Numbered from the stretch's first letter, positions 41,947 through 55,385 are shown. The stretch is DNA of 64,000 nucleotides from Pseudomonadota bacterium (GCA_018902755.1 JAHIQI010000042.1:1-64000), one strand, 5' to 3'. Notes: a model not told the origin generated them from the sequence alone. A program made the numbers and translations.

Positions 41947-43875
41947 CTAACCCAGACTCAGCCGAAATTCTTCCTTGAGGGCCGCCTTCAATTCGTTGGT
42001 AACCGCGAAGGCGTCCTTTAGGGTGTGGCGCTCCAGATCGGAGAGCTCGGAGGGGTCCAAGAAGTTGTTGGGGGGCAACCCTTCCTCGTCCAGACGCTGC
42101 TGGTGCATCAGCCTGAGTTGCATCTGGAACTCGTAGGCCTGCATGGCTTCGGTGGTCAGATCCGGGGAGATGTGCCCGCCCTCACCCAGGAGCTGCAAGC
42201 GCTCCAGGGTGTTGGTTTCCTTTATGCCGTGGGCCAGGGACAGCACTCTGGCGAAGTCCACGAAGGGCACCAGGCCCTTGGTCTTCAGATCTATTTTGTT
42301 CTTGTGCTCCCCCTTTTTCTCCAAGACGAAGTTGCGGAACATGGTCAGCGGCGTGGGGGTGGTCATGGCGTCCTTGGCCAACAGGCGCAGAAACACCTCT
42401 TGGCCGCGCACCTCTTTGGTCAGGTGGTCGCGCAGGCGCTCGCCCAGGGAAAGCTCGCCGTGGCCCGGGCGGAAGTCGAAGAAAATGGTGGCGTAGAGCA
42501 CTTCCTTGGGCTCGGGCTTGTAGATCCAACGGTCGAACAGGCCGCGCCACTTGGCGTAGGGCTGACGCCACTGAGGATTGGAGGCCATCATGTCGCCGGG
42601 GCAACGGGGAAAGCCGCAGGACACCAAATGCTCTATGGCCTGGGCGGTGAAGGCGGTGAAATACTCGTCGGCCCGCTTGGCCTGCTCCGGGTCCTCGGAA
42701 TCGGCGTAGACCAGGCCGTTGTCCTGATCGGTGCGGAAGGTTTGCTCCTTGCGCCCCTCGCTGCCCATCAACAGCCAGCAATAGGGCACCGGCGGCGGCC
42801 CCTGCTCGTTTTGCAGCAGGTTTAGCACCCGCTCCAAGAGGTAGTCGTTTAGCAGGGTGATCATGCGGGTGATGTTGCCCGGCCGGGCGCCCTCGTAGAT
42901 CAGCGAGCGCACCACCAGGGGCACCCGCCGCGACAGGTCGTATATCTCGTCGAACCGCTCGGCGTTTAATATTTCGCGCAGCAGATAGAAGGGGCTGGAG
43001 CCCTGGGCCACCATGAGGTCGTGGCCGCTGACCATGCCCTCTATCTTGCCCCGGCGCTCGATGGCCAGGTGGTGCACCTTCAGGCGCAGCATCTCCAACA
43101 GGGCGTCGAAGCAGATGGTGTGGAAGCCGATGGTGTGCACCGGGGCGCTCATAACCGTGCTCACCGGTCCGAGGTGGTCCAGGTTCTCGGTGACCACCCG
43201 CCTCAGGTCGCGGTCGGTGACCACTCCCACCACCTTGCCCGATTGGTCGGTGACCAGCAGAGCCCCCACCCTCCCGCTGGTGAGCTGAGCGGCGGCGGCC
43301 TGGATGGGCTGGTCGGCCCCGATCATCTCCGGGTGGCGACGCACCAGGTCGCCCACCTGGGCGCTGAACAGATACAAGGCCCCCTCGCTGGAGGTGGTGG
43401 CCTTGGGGCGGCGCAGCTCGGTGAGGGCCTTGCCCACGTAGTGCTCGGAAAGGTACTTGAGATAAAACTGGGCGAAGCGGGCGCTGCGCTCGGTGAGGTG
43501 CAAGAACTCCTCGCGGGGTATGAGCAGGCACAGGGTGTCTTCCATGGCCTCGGCGTTTAGGTTGGAAAGGCTCTCCCGGAAGATGCCCAGAGCCCCGATG
43601 GTCTCACCGGGGCCCCGCGTGTCTTGGAGGTTTTCCGATCCGTCCTGGCCGGGCAGGAAAAGGCGCACCTTGCCCTGATAGATCACCAAGAGATGGGTCA
43701 CCTGGCTTTGCCCTGCTTGCAAAATCAGCTCGCCCGTGGCAAAGCGGCGGGTGGTGATGTTGCCCAGCACGGACTCCAAGCCCGCCCGGCCCAGTTCCTG
43801 GAAAGGCGGGGTGTCCAACAAAAATGCCAGCAAGGTTTCCTGGTTTGGGCTTTTGAGCGAATCGCCTTGAGGCAT
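41947..43875 (-). CDS. cNMP-binding/CBS/DUF294 nucleotidyltransferase-like protein (paralogue 1, motif intact)
   Basis: A 642-aa cytosolic signalling protein. It has a cyclic-nucleotide-binding domain (~15-130), a CBS pair (~165-290), a DUF294 nucleotidyltransferase domain (~320-460; LLMGSEGRKEQTFRTDQDNG with D383 and D385 in the metal-binding TDQD) and a DUF294_C helical domain (~490-630). The GlnD-like motif is complete, so nucleotidyl transfer is plausible. These proteins regularly flank acs/actP genes. The ATG follows GGGAGGAGG. It lies downstream of acs on the same strand, separated by 131 bp with hairpins. Confidence 0.9.
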   Translation of the reverse strand: MPQGDSLKSPNQETLLAFLLDTPPFQELGRAGLESVLGNITTRRFATGELILQAGQSQVTHLLVIYQGKVRLFLPGQDGSENLQDTRGPGETIGALGIFRESLSNLNAEAMEDTLCLLIPREEFLHLTERSARFAQFYLKYLSEHYVGKALTELRRPKATTSSEGALYLFSAQVGDLVRRHPEMIGADQPIQAAAAQLTSGRVGALLVTDQSGKVVGVVTDRDLRRVVTENLDHLGPVSTVMSAPVHTIGFHTICFDALLEMLRLKVHHLAIERRGKIEGMVSGHDLMVAQGSSPFYLLREILNAERFDEIYDLSRRVPLVVRSLIYEGARPGNITRMITLLNDYLLERVLNLLQNEQGPPPVPYCWLLMGSEGRKEQTFRTDQDNGLVYADSEDPEQAKRADEYFTAFTAQAIEHLVSCGFPRCPGDMMASNPQWRQPYAKWRGLFDRWIYKPEPKEVLYATIFFDFRPGHGELSLGERLRDHLTKEVRGQEVFLRLLAKDAMTTPTPLTMFRNFVLEKKGEHKNKIDLKTKGLVPFVDFARVLSLAHGIKETNTLERLQLLGEGGHISPDLTTEAMQAYEFQMQLRLMHQQRLDEEGLPPNNFLDPSELSDLERHTLKDAFAVTNELKAALKEEFRLSLG

Positions 43876-43966
43876 GCCTCCTCCCGGGGCAGTCGCGCCT
43901 TATAACCGCTGGTGTCCCTTTGCGGCCCCGCCGGGCGGGGCGAGCCGGACCCAAAGACGTTGGAAG

Positions 43967-43996
43967 CCACCGCCCCCGGCACACCGGGGGCGGTGG
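43967..43996 (-). terminator. GC-rich hairpin downstream of acs
   Basis: A perfect 13-bp inverted repeat (CCACCGCCCCCGG / CCGGGGGCGGTGG) with a 4-base loop lies 10 bp after the acs stop codon. No clear T-run follows on the minus strand, so partial termination or 3'-end protection is more likely than complete termination. A second short GC inverted repeat lies at about 43925-43941. Confidence 0.5.
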
Positions 43997-44006
43997 CGGT
44001 TTAGCA

Positions 44007-45995
<1,989 letters not shown>

Positions 45996-46109
45996 CACGC
46001 GTCCTTTCTCCCGCATTGTTTAACGGGTACCAAACTGGCCCAAGCTATATCGGCCGCCCCGGGGCGCGCCGCAATCAGCTTGAAACAGGATAGCAAATTT
46101 CCACCAACT

Positions 46110-46829
46110 TTATTGCACCCCGGCCACCCGCACCAAATCTCCCAAGGTTTTCCACCCCGCCTGCTCCATCTCCGGCAGCAGGCGCTGCAAAATAAGAGCC
46201 GTGGCCATGGCGTCGCCCAGGGCGGTGTGCCGCTCCGGCACCTCCAACCCGTAGCGGGCGGCCAGGGCGTCCAAGCTGCAACGCTTGGCCCCCTTCTTCT
46301 GGCCGTAGGGGTCTGGTTCGATCAGGGCGGCCCGGCACATCAAAACCGTGTCCACCACCAGATTTTGCAGGCGCATGCCGTATTGGGCCCGCATCACCCG
46401 GTTCAAGAAAAACATGTCAAAGCGGGCGAAATGGGCCACCACTATGTCCCGGCCCAAGAAGCCCAGAAAATCGCGGAACACCTCCAAGGCGGGCCGGGCG
46501 TCGCGGATGTTGTCCGGGGTGATGCCGTGCACCTTTATGGACTCCACCGGTATGCCCCGACCGGGGTTGGCGAACTCGCTGAAAACCTCCCCCAAGCGGA
46601 TATGCCCCCCCACCACCCGGAAGGCCCCCACGCTCACCACCCGGTCCTTGGTGTGGTCCAGGCCGGTGGTCTCCAGGTCCACCACCACGTAGCGCTGAGC
46701 CAAAACCGGGGCCCGGCTGCTCAGACCGTCCAGCACCGAAAGGTTGGCCCGCGCCTCGTCGGGCAGGTGGCGGTGGGCCAGGCGCAAACGGGTGGCCCGG
46801 TTGAGTAGCTTGGCCTGCCACAAATTCAA
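46110..46829 (-). CDS. DnaQ-like 3'-5' exonuclease
   Basis: A 239-aa DEDDh exonuclease related to the epsilon subunit of DNA polymerase III. ExoI is VVVDLETTGLD, ExoII the IVVAHFARFDMFFL region, and ExoIII RHTALGDAMATALIL with His and Asp. The TTG start (46829) follows AGGAAGG. An N-terminal ~45-residue helical extension precedes the nuclease domain. Genes of this type occur between DUF294 and acetate genes in many proteobacteria; the role there is unknown and need not be replication. It lies 27 bp after the second DUF294 gene. Confidence 0.9.
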   Translation of the reverse strand: MNLWQAKLLNRATRLRLAHRHLPDEARANLSVLDGLSSRAPVLAQRYVVVDLETTGLDHTKDRVVSVGAFRVVGGHIRLGEVFSEFANPGRGIPVESIKVHGITPDNIRDARPALEVFRDFLGFLGRDIVVAHFARFDMFFLNRVMRAQYGMRLQNLVVDTVLMCRAALIEPDPYGQKKGAKRCSLDALAARYGLEVPERHTALGDAMATALILQRLLPEMEQAGWKTLGDLVRVAGVQ

Positions 46830-46856
46830 CGCCTTCCTCTCTATCCGGCCCCTGGA

Positions 46857-48782
46857 TTACTGGGCATAGCGTTGGGCGGTGAACTCCTGCAACTTGCTCA
46901 CCACCTGGAAACTTTCCTTGAGCATCTTGCGCTGCACCCGGTTCAAGTCAGCCGGGTCCAGATAGGCCCCCCCATCCTTGCCGTTGAGGTTTTCCTCCAG
47001 GCGACGGGCTATCCTGAGCAGGGTCACGAAGCTGAAGGCCTCATAGAGGTCCTCGGCCATGCGGTCCTTGAGCAGGCCCAGGCGGGTCACCGCCCCCAGG
47101 CGCTCCAGGGTGTTGGTCTGGCGCAGCCTCTGGTCCATGGCCATTATCCTGGCCGCCTCCACCACCGGCTGCAGGGCCACCTCCTCCAGATTGAGCCGGT
47201 CCAGGTAGCCGCCGTCGGAGTCAACCGCGAACTGGCGCAAAAAGCCCACCGGCGGGCGGGCCTGTGAGCCCGCCATGCGCAGGCGGTCCAGAAAACCGCG
47301 ATTAGCTTCGATGGCGTTGAAAATCTTGTTCCAGATCGTCTCCACGAAACTGGTTTCCGCGTACACCGCCCTGAGATCAAAGTATTTGGCCGCCATGGCC
47401 AGGGCCTGCGGATGGCCTCCCCCGATCCAGGCCAGGTACGACTCCTCCCAGGCGGCCTCGCTGCGGCAGCACAGGAGCGCATCGTTCATCACCGCCTCGG
47501 AGGTGCCCTTGAACCCGCAGGAGGACAGCCCCTCTATCATGCGCCGGGCGAACTCGCTGAACCAGGTGTGCACCACTTCCTCGCGGTCCGGGGGCACGTT
47601 GGCGTAGACCACCGCGTAGTCCTGACCCTGATGCAGGGCCTGTTCCCGCCGTCCGGCCGATCCCAGGGCCAGCCAGGAGAACTGCACCGGAGGCGGCCCC
47701 AGCCCCTTGTGCTCCATGGCGCTCTGGGTAAGCCGGATCAGGCGCATGGTGAGGCGGTCGTTGAACTCACTGAGCACATCCAGCATGTACTCGGCGCTGC
47801 CCCCCAGGCGCAGCAGGGTCTCCATCACCCGGTTCATGCGCCGGGGCAGCCCGGCCAGATCCTCCAGGCTGGAAACCTTGGCCACCTCCTTCATCACCCC
47901 CACCGGCGAGGAGCCGGTGACCATGGTCAGGTCGTGGTCGCTTATCACCCCCACTAGGCGCTGCTCCTCGGTCACCGCTAGGTGGTGCACCCCGTGGCGG
48001 GCCATCTCGATCATGGCCTCAAAGGCGAAGGCCTGGGGCGATATGGCCTTGATGGAGCGGCTCATCACTTCGGCCACGGCCACGTCCGGGGCCACCCCGG
48101 CGGCCAGCACCCGCACCCTCAGGTCGGTGTCGGTGAGGATGCCCAGGGGCCGCCCCCCCGGCTCGCAGACCATGATGGAGCCCACCTTGCGCTGGGTCAT
48201 GAGTATGGCCGCCGCCTTCACCGGGGTGGCGGGTAGGCAGGTGAGCAAGCTCTTGCTCATCAGCTCGTGCACCCGGCTGCCGGTGAGCACCGCGTCCAGG
48301 CCCAGGGTTTCGGTGCCGGTCATCTGGGTGGTGTGGTGGTCGGCCGCCCGGCGCACCGCGTCTATGTTGCGGGCCAGGGAAAAGCTGAAGTGGCGCTTGA
48401 AGACCGGGTTGTCCCTTACCAGGGTTCTGAAGGGCTCGTCGGGCAACATGAAGGCCAGCAGGTCTTCCTGGGCCGTTACGGTGAACAGGGCCAACTCGCC
48501 CTGCAACAGGCTGAGCGCACCAAAGGTGTCGCCCTCCCCCCGCACGTCGATGAGCAACTCCTCGCCGCTTTGACGAGGCAGGGTCACCCTCACCGAGCCG
48601 TTCATGATGACGTAGAGGTTCTTGGAGGGGTCCTCGCCGGCCTGGATGATCACCTCGCCACGAGGAAAGTAGGCCAGATCCATCAGGCCCACCACTCGTT
48701 GCAGTTCGGTCTCCTCCATGCTGTCGAAGGGGACCACCGACTGCAAAAAATCCTTTATGCGGGGCAGAGGGAAATCGCTCAT
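46857..48782 (-). CDS. cNMP-binding/CBS/DUF294 protein (paralogue 2, degenerate nucleotidyltransferase motif)
   Basis: 641 aa with the same order as paralogue 1: cNMP-binding (~15-130), CBS pair (~175-300), DUF294 (~325-465), DUF294_C (~490-630). The nucleotidyltransferase motif here is LGSAGRREQALHQGQDYAVVYA: the conserved Glu of GSEGR is Ala and the first metal Asp of TDQD is Gly (G386), while D388 remains. Catalysis is therefore doubtful and a sensing or scaffold role is possible. The ATG at 48782 follows GAGGTGG; the earlier open frame is not coding. It is the first gene of the leftward acs run. Confidence 0.88.
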   Translation of the reverse strand: MSDFPLPRIKDFLQSVVPFDSMEETELQRVVGLMDLAYFPRGEVIIQAGEDPSKNLYVIMNGSVRVTLPRQSGEELLIDVRGEGDTFGALSLLQGELALFTVTAQEDLLAFMLPDEPFRTLVRDNPVFKRHFSFSLARNIDAVRRAADHHTTQMTGTETLGLDAVLTGSRVHELMSKSLLTCLPATPVKAAAILMTQRKVGSIMVCEPGGRPLGILTDTDLRVRVLAAGVAPDVAVAEVMSRSIKAISPQAFAFEAMIEMARHGVHHLAVTEEQRLVGVISDHDLTMVTGSSPVGVMKEVAKVSSLEDLAGLPRRMNRVMETLLRLGGSAEYMLDVLSEFNDRLTMRLIRLTQSAMEHKGLGPPPVQFSWLALGSAGRREQALHQGQDYAVVYANVPPDREEVVHTWFSEFARRMIEGLSSCGFKGTSEAVMNDALLCCRSEAAWEESYLAWIGGGHPQALAMAAKYFDLRAVYAETSFVETIWNKIFNAIEANRGFLDRLRMAGSQARPPVGFLRQFAVDSDGGYLDRLNLEEVALQPVVEAARIMAMDQRLRQTNTLERLGAVTRLGLLKDRMAEDLYEAFSFVTLLRIARRLEENLNGKDGGAYLDPADLNRVQRKMLKESFQVVSKLQEFTAQRYAQ

Positions 48783-48952
48783 GCCACCTCGCCGCAAGCA
48801 GGATAAACGGACCGACCCATGATCAGGCCTGCCCTTGCGCGGCCTCATCAGCCCTACATGGGCGATTTGTCCTTAATTTCTCAAATATATCCTATGAAAA
48901 AGCTGGCTCCGGCCGCCATGGGGGGAAACCCTTAATTTGGCGGGGGGAGCCC

Positions 48953-49858
48953 CTACCCCCGGCGGCCCTTGGCAAAAGCGGCGGCCTCCAGCCCGGCCAC
49001 GCAGCCCTCGCCCACCGCCTTGGCCGCCTGCCAGGGCGGCCCGGTGATGTCGCCGCAGGCGTAGACCCCGGGTAGGTTGGTGGCCTGTTTTTTGTCGGCG
49101 GCGACGTACTGCATGGTCTCCGGGTCCATCATCACCCCCAGGGTCCCGGCCAGGGCCACCGCCCCCTTGGCCCCCAACTCGATGAACACCCCCTCCACCT
49201 CCAGGGTCTCGCCGTCGTCCAGCTCCAGGCCCTGCACCTTGTCCGCGCCCAGGATGGCCTTCACCTTGCGGCCGGGGTGGGCGATTATGCCGCCGGCCTC
49301 CACCTGCGCCGCCAGGGTGGGGTCCACCGTGGCCTGGCCGTAGATCAGGTGCACCTCGCTGGCCACCATGAGCATGGTCAGGGCCCCGCTGAAGGCGGCG
49401 CTGCCCTCACCCACCACCGCCACCTTGGCCTGGCGGTAGAAACCGGCGTCGCAGTCCACGCAGTAGCTCACCCCCTTGCCCAACAGCTCCTTCTCGCCCT
49501 TGACCCCCAGCTTGTTGCGGCTGATGCCCATGGCCAACACCAGGGATTTGGCGGCCACATCCCGGCCGCTCTCGGTCTTGACCAAGAAGCCTTCGCCCTG
49601 GGGCTCCACCTCCAGCACGTCCTCGTCCCACATCTGGGCCCCGAAGCTTTGGGCCTGTTCCCGGCCCGCCTCCAGGAGGTCCTCGCCGGATATCTTGCCC
49701 AGACAGCAGAAGTTCTCCACGTGGGCCTTGTAAAGGCTGCTCTGGGGGCGGCGGCCCAACACCAGCACGGAGACCTTTTTGCGGACCGCATGGATGGCCG
49801 CCTGGAGCCCGGCCGGGCCGGTGCCCAGGATCACCACGTCAATGTTGCTCTGGCTCAT
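48953..49858 (-). CDS. thioredoxin-reductase-like FAD/NAD(P)H oxidoreductase
   Basis: A 301-aa two-dinucleotide-fold flavoprotein. The FAD motif is GTGPAGLQAAIHA, the redox pair is C-V-D-C in YCVDCDAGFY (TrxB has CATCDGFF), the NAD(P)H motif is VVGEGSAAFSGA and the closing FAD-binding box is GVYACGDITGPPWQ. The active disulfide is present, so thioredoxin- or glutaredoxin-type reductase activity is likely. The nucleotide-binding loop differs from classical TrxB, so the cofactor is uncertain. It lies 36 bp downstream of the cation efflux gene, same strand. Confidence 0.87.
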   Translation of the reverse strand: MSQSNIDVVILGTGPAGLQAAIHAVRKKVSVLVLGRRPQSSLYKAHVENFCCLGKISGEDLLEAGREQAQSFGAQMWDEDVLEVEPQGEGFLVKTESGRDVAAKSLVLAMGISRNKLGVKGEKELLGKGVSYCVDCDAGFYRQAKVAVVGEGSAAFSGALTMLMVASEVHLIYGQATVDPTLAAQVEAGGIIAHPGRKVKAILGADKVQGLELDDGETLEVEGVFIELGAKGAVALAGTLGVMMDPETMQYVAADKKQATNLPGVYACGDITGPPWQAAKAVGEGCVAGLEAAAFAKGRRG

Positions 49859-49894
49859 GCGAAAAAACCTTCCCCGGCGCGGGGCGCCGCCTGG

Positions 49895-50785
49895 CTATAC
49901 CTTGTCATCGGGGTCCACGTGCACGATCACCTCGCCCACGTCGGGCATCTCGGCCTGCAGACAGTGCTCCACCGCCTTGGCGATGTCGTGGCCCTGGGTC
50001 ACCTTGAGGCGGCCGTCCACCACAACGTGGATCTGCATCTGCAAGCGGCCGCCGATGCTGCGCACCTTGAGGTCGTGCACCTGCTCCACCCCGGACACGC
50101 CCAAGGCGCATTGCTTGATGGAATCCATGATCTCGTGCGAGGGCGCGGTGTCCACCATTTCCTGGAGGGCGCCCCAAAGCACCTCGCCCCCCACCTTGAG
50201 GATGAGCAGGGAGACCACCAGGGCGGCCCAGGCGTCCAGGCTGTGCCAGGCCGGGTTGATCATGGCCCCGGCCACGCCCGCCAAAACCGCCACCGAGCTG
50301 AGGGCGTCGGAGCGGTGGTGCCAGGCGTTGGCCACCACGGCCTGGCTCTTGATCCTGCGGCCCACCAGCACCGTGTAGCGGTACAGTGCTTCCTTGGCCA
50401 GGATGGAAACCACCGCCGCGGCCAAGGCCAGCCAGGTGGGGTGGTGTTGGTCTCCCCTGATGAGCTGCTCGATGGCGTCGTAGCCCAGGCCCACCGCCAG
50501 GGCGAAGAGCACCACTCCCACCACCAGGGTGGAGAAAGTCTCGATGCGGCCGTGGCCGAAGGGGTGCCTGTCGTCCGGGTCGCTGCGCCCCCACTTTAGG
50601 CCCAGCAGCACCACCGCATCGGTGACCAGGTCGCTCAGGGAGTGGGCCGCGTCGGCGATCATGGCCTGGCTGTTGCCGTAGATGCCGGCCAGAAGCTTGC
50701 CCAGGGCCAGGACTAGGTTCACCCAGGCCCCCACCCAGGTCACCCGGCGCCCTTGCTTGCCTTGTGTTTTCAGGTCTGGGTTCAT
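49895..50785 (-). CDS. cation diffusion facilitator family metal efflux protein
   Basis: A 296-aa CDF transporter with six helices. The metal-site residues appear as AAHSLSDLVTDAV in TM2 (HxxxD) and AWHHRSDALSS in TM5 (HxxxD). The HPFGHGRIETFSTL loop is family-typical. The C-terminal cytoplasmic domain (~215-296) ends with HVDPDD. The ATG at 50785 follows GGAG; upstream frame extension overlaps the divergent glgB region and is not coding. The metal (Zn, Fe, Mn or Co) cannot be set from sequence alone. Confidence 0.92.
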   Translation of the reverse strand: MNPDLKTQGKQGRRVTWVGAWVNLVLALGKLLAGIYGNSQAMIADAAHSLSDLVTDAVVLLGLKWGRSDPDDRHPFGHGRIETFSTLVVGVVLFALAVGLGYDAIEQLIRGDQHHPTWLALAAAVVSILAKEALYRYTVLVGRRIKSQAVVANAWHHRSDALSSVAVLAGVAGAMINPAWHSLDAWAALVVSLLILKVGGEVLWGALQEMVDTAPSHEIMDSIKQCALGVSGVEQVHDLKVRSIGGRLQMQIHVVVDGRLKVTQGHDIAKAVEHCLQAEMPDVGEVIVHVDPDDKV

Positions 50786-50941
50786 TATCGCTCCACCAGC
50801 TTTGGGACAGGAACGTTCGCCTAATATCCTAGGCCCTGGAGCGGCTAAAAACAACGGGCTCGGCTCCGGCGGCCTTGCATGCCCGCCGCACGCTGCCATA
50901 ATGGTAAGCTATACTCAGTAATTATTTACCGCGAGGAGCCC

Positions 50942-52864
<1,923 letters not shown>

Positions 52865-52868
52865 TATC

Positions 52869-54023
52869 TTGCGCCCGGTTCAAGGCCATCTGCCCTTGCA
52901 GGCATTGGTCTTTGGCCTGGTGGCTGCGGCCATAAGCGCCATCTACTTCACCCAGCCGGTGCTTCCCGAGCTGAGCCGGGAGTTCGCGGCCTCGCCGCCC
53001 CTGGCCTCGCTCACCGTGTCCCTGGTAATCTTGGGCATCACCCTGGCCTGCCTGCCCTTCGGGGTCTTGGCCGACCGCTGGGCGGTGAAATCCATCATCG
53101 CCCTGGGCGGCGGGGCCACCACCGCCTGCCTGGCCCTGGCCGCCCTTAGCCCCAACCTGCCGGTGCTGTTGGCCGCGCGCCTGGGTCAGGGGATCGCCCT
53201 GCCCGCCCTCACCTCCTGCCTGGCCGCCTATTTGGCCCGCACCCTGCCCCCCGCCGGCCTGCGGGTGGTCATGGGCTCTTACGTGGCGGCCACGGTGGTG
53301 GGCGGGCTCATGGGCCGCCTGCTCAGCGGGTTCTTCCTGGCCGGGCACTGGCGGGCCTGCTTTTGGCTGGGGGCCTTCCTGGTGCTGGCCTTGTCCCTGG
53401 CCGCCATGGCCTGGCTGCCCACCCAGGGGCCGCCGCCCGCCCACCAGAAGAGCGAGCCCGGCTATTTGGCCCTGCTCAAGAGCCGCCCCACCCTGGCCCC
53501 CTATCTGTCCACCTTTGGCAGCATGTTCGTGTTCGCGGCGGTGTTCAACTACATCCCCTACCACCTGGCCGCCCCCCCCTTTGTGGCCTCCACCAGCCTG
53601 ATCAGCCTGGTCTACCTCAGCTTCATCATCGGGGTGGCCCAAAGCCCCCTGGCCGGGCGTTTGGCCGGGCGGTGGGGCGCGGGTCCGGTGCTGCTCATGG
53701 GCGCGGCCCTGTTCGCCCTGGCTCTCCTGGTGTCGCGCCTGACCTCGCTGCCCATGGTGATCCTGGCCCTGGTGCTGGTTTGCGCGGGGCACTTCACCAT
53801 CCACGCCACCAGTCAGGGCCTGTTGAACATGCGCCTCAGTTCCAGCCAGGGCCGGGGAAACAGCCTATACGTATTGGTGTATTATTTGGGTGGCTGGGCG
53901 GGCATCACCGCAGCGGGCGCCCTGTGGAGCCGGTGGGCCTGGGGCGGGGTGACCGGTTTGGGCCTGGTCATGCTCCTGCTGCCCGTGGCGGTGGGGCTGC
54001 TGGAAATAAAACACCGAGGCTGA
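52869..54023 (+). CDS. MFS transporter
   Basis: A 384-aa major facilitator with 12 predicted helices. The first helix ends SAIYFTQPVLPELSREF, and the loop 2-3 motif GVLADRWAVKSII matches motif A (GxLaDRxGrk). The layout resembles YnfM/Bcr-type drug or metabolite efflux proteins. The start is a TTG at 52869, 4 bp after glgB. It is followed at 2 bp by trmO, so glgB-MFS-trmO may be one transcript. The substrate is unknown. Confidence 0.87.
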   Translation: MRPVQGHLPLQALVFGLVAAAISAIYFTQPVLPELSREFAASPPLASLTVSLVILGITLACLPFGVLADRWAVKSIIALGGGATTACLALAALSPNLPVLLAARLGQGIALPALTSCLAAYLARTLPPAGLRVVMGSYVAATVVGGLMGRLLSGFFLAGHWRACFWLGAFLVLALSLAAMAWLPTQGPPPAHQKSEPGYLALLKSRPTLAPYLSTFGSMFVFAAVFNYIPYHLAAPPFVASTSLISLVYLSFIIGVAQSPLAGRLAGRWGAGPVLLMGAALFALALLVSRLTSLPMVILALVLVCAGHFTIHATSQGLLNMRLSSSQGRGNSLYVLVYYLGGWAGITAAGALWSRWAWGGVTGLGLVMLLLPVAVGLLEIKHRG

Positions 54024-54025
54024 TC

Positions 54026-54511
54026 ATGAACCGAATCTGCTACGAGCCCATAGGCCTGCTGTACACCCCCTTCCGCGAGCCCAGCGGCGCTCCCATCCAG
54101 CCCTGCGGGGCCGGGGACGCCTTGGGCCGGGCCGAGCTGCGCCCGGAGTTGGCCCCGGCCCTGGAGGGGCTGGACGGCTTTAGCCACGTGATCCTCATTT
54201 ATCATTGCCACCGGGCGGCGGCCTTCAAGCTCATGGTGAAGCCCTTCCTGGACCAGAACGAGCACGGCCTTTTCGCCACACGGGCCCCGGCTCGGCCCAA
54301 CCCCATGGGCCTTTCGGTGGTGGAGCTGGTGGCGGTGGAAGGCAACGTGCTGCGCCTCAGGGGCGTGGACATGCTGGACCAAAGCCCGCTCATGGACATC
54401 AAGCCCTATGTGCCCCAGTTCGACGCGCCTCCCGGCGAGGTGCGCACCGGCTGGCTGGCGGACAAGGCCCAGGACGCGCCCACCAAGAAAGCTGACGAGC
54501 GCTTCAGTTAG
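54026..54511 (+). CDS. trmO: tRNA (N6-threonylcarbamoyladenosine(37)-N6)-methyltransferase TrmO
   Basis: A 161-aa TrmO/YaeB-family (UPF0066) methyltransferase that N6-methylates t6A37 in tRNA-Thr. IGLLYTPFREPSGAPIQP opens the family domain, and GLDGFSHVILIYHCHR, FATRAPARPNPMGLSVVEL and LDQSPLMDIKPYVPQFD are signature segments. It lacks the ~70-residue C-terminal extension of E. coli TrmO, as is usual for short bacterial and archaeal forms. The ATG follows GAGG. Confidence 0.92.
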   Translation: MNRICYEPIGLLYTPFREPSGAPIQPCGAGDALGRAELRPELAPALEGLDGFSHVILIYHCHRAAAFKLMVKPFLDQNEHGLFATRAPARPNPMGLSVVELVAVEGNVLRLRGVDMLDQSPLMDIKPYVPQFDAPPGEVRTGWLADKAQDAPTKKADERFS

Positions 54512-54576
54512 CCTTGCCCGGGACCGAGGGCCGCTGTTAACCTGAAAATCTAAGTAGAACCCACTCGAGGTGTGCC

Positions 54577-55308
54577 ATGAGCGAAGCCATGGAGAAAGCG
54601 GCCCAGCGGGAAGCCACTCCGGAAATCCTGGCCCTGCTGGAAAAGGCGCGGGCCCTGCCCCCCTTGCCCGACCAGCCCATCCCCACCCCCTTTTTGAAGC
54701 GCGCCTTTGACATTGCCTTTTCCGGGACGGTGCTCACCCTCACCTTGCCGGTGTTTTTGGTCACCATGCTGGCCATATTCCTGGAGCACCTGGGCCGGGG
54801 TCAGGCCGGGGCGCCCTTGTTTTATTACGAGCCGCGCATATCCCAGGGACGCACCTTCCACTTCATGAAGTTCTTCATCTTCAAGCCCGAGGTCATCGAG
54901 GAGCTCAAGCGCCAGGGCAAGTTCATCCACACCAAGTACCTGGAGTGGGACGGCCACTCCATGACCAAGGTGGGCTCGGTGCTGCAAAAGATCTACCTGG
55001 ACGAGCTGCCCCAGCTCATCAACATCTTCCTGGGCGACATCAGCGTGGTGGGCCCCCGGCCCATCAACCTGGAGGTGTACGAGCAGGCCCTGGCCGCGGG
55101 GGTGCTCAACTGGAAGGTGCTGCGGGCGGGCATAACCGGGCGCTACCAGTACTTCAAGGGCCACGGCCTGAGCCGCGACGACCAGTATCTGCTGGACCGG
55201 GACTACGTGGAGCTGTTGCGCACCGGCAGCGGCTGGCAGGTGCTGCGCGGCGATTTGCAGATCGTGGTGCGCACCATAAAGGTGATGCTCAAGGCCCAGG
55301 GCCTGTAG
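54577..55308 (+). CDS. undecaprenyl-phosphate sugar phosphotransferase-like protein
   Basis: A 243-aa Bac_transf family protein. A ~35-residue soluble leader precedes one hydrophobic re-entrant helix (FKRAFDIAFSGTVLTLTLPVFL region, about 40-65) and the catalytic part with KIYLDELPQLINIFLGDISVVGPRP (Asp-Glu pair). Such monotopic enzymes start glycan assembly by moving a sugar phosphate to undecaprenyl phosphate. No glycosyltransferase cluster surrounds it. Between helix and catalytic box the conserved 'KfRsM' reads MKFFIF. A strong terminator follows. Confidence 0.87.
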   Translation: MSEAMEKAAQREATPEILALLEKARALPPLPDQPIPTPFLKRAFDIAFSGTVLTLTLPVFLVTMLAIFLEHLGRGQAGAPLFYYEPRISQGRTFHFMKFFIFKPEVIEELKRQGKFIHTKYLEWDGHSMTKVGSVLQKIYLDELPQLINIFLGDISVVGPRPINLEVYEQALAAGVLNWKVLRAGITGRYQYFKGHGLSRDDQYLLDRDYVELLRTGSGWQVLRGDLQIVVRTIKVMLKAQGL

Positions 55309-55322
55309 GCTCCGCAATCTTC

Positions 55323-55366
55323 AAAGCCCCCGCTCCCGGCGACACCGGACGCGGGGGCTTTTTTTT
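55323..55366 (+). terminator. intrinsic terminator after the sugar transferase
   Basis: AAAGCCCCCGC pairs with GCGGGGGCTTT over 11 bp around a 17-base loop, and the T-run continues to 55366. It also lies just beyond the stop of the convergent AsmA gene and may work weakly in that direction. Confidence 0.88.
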
Positions 55367-55385
55367 GCTCCGGCGAGGCGGGCGG

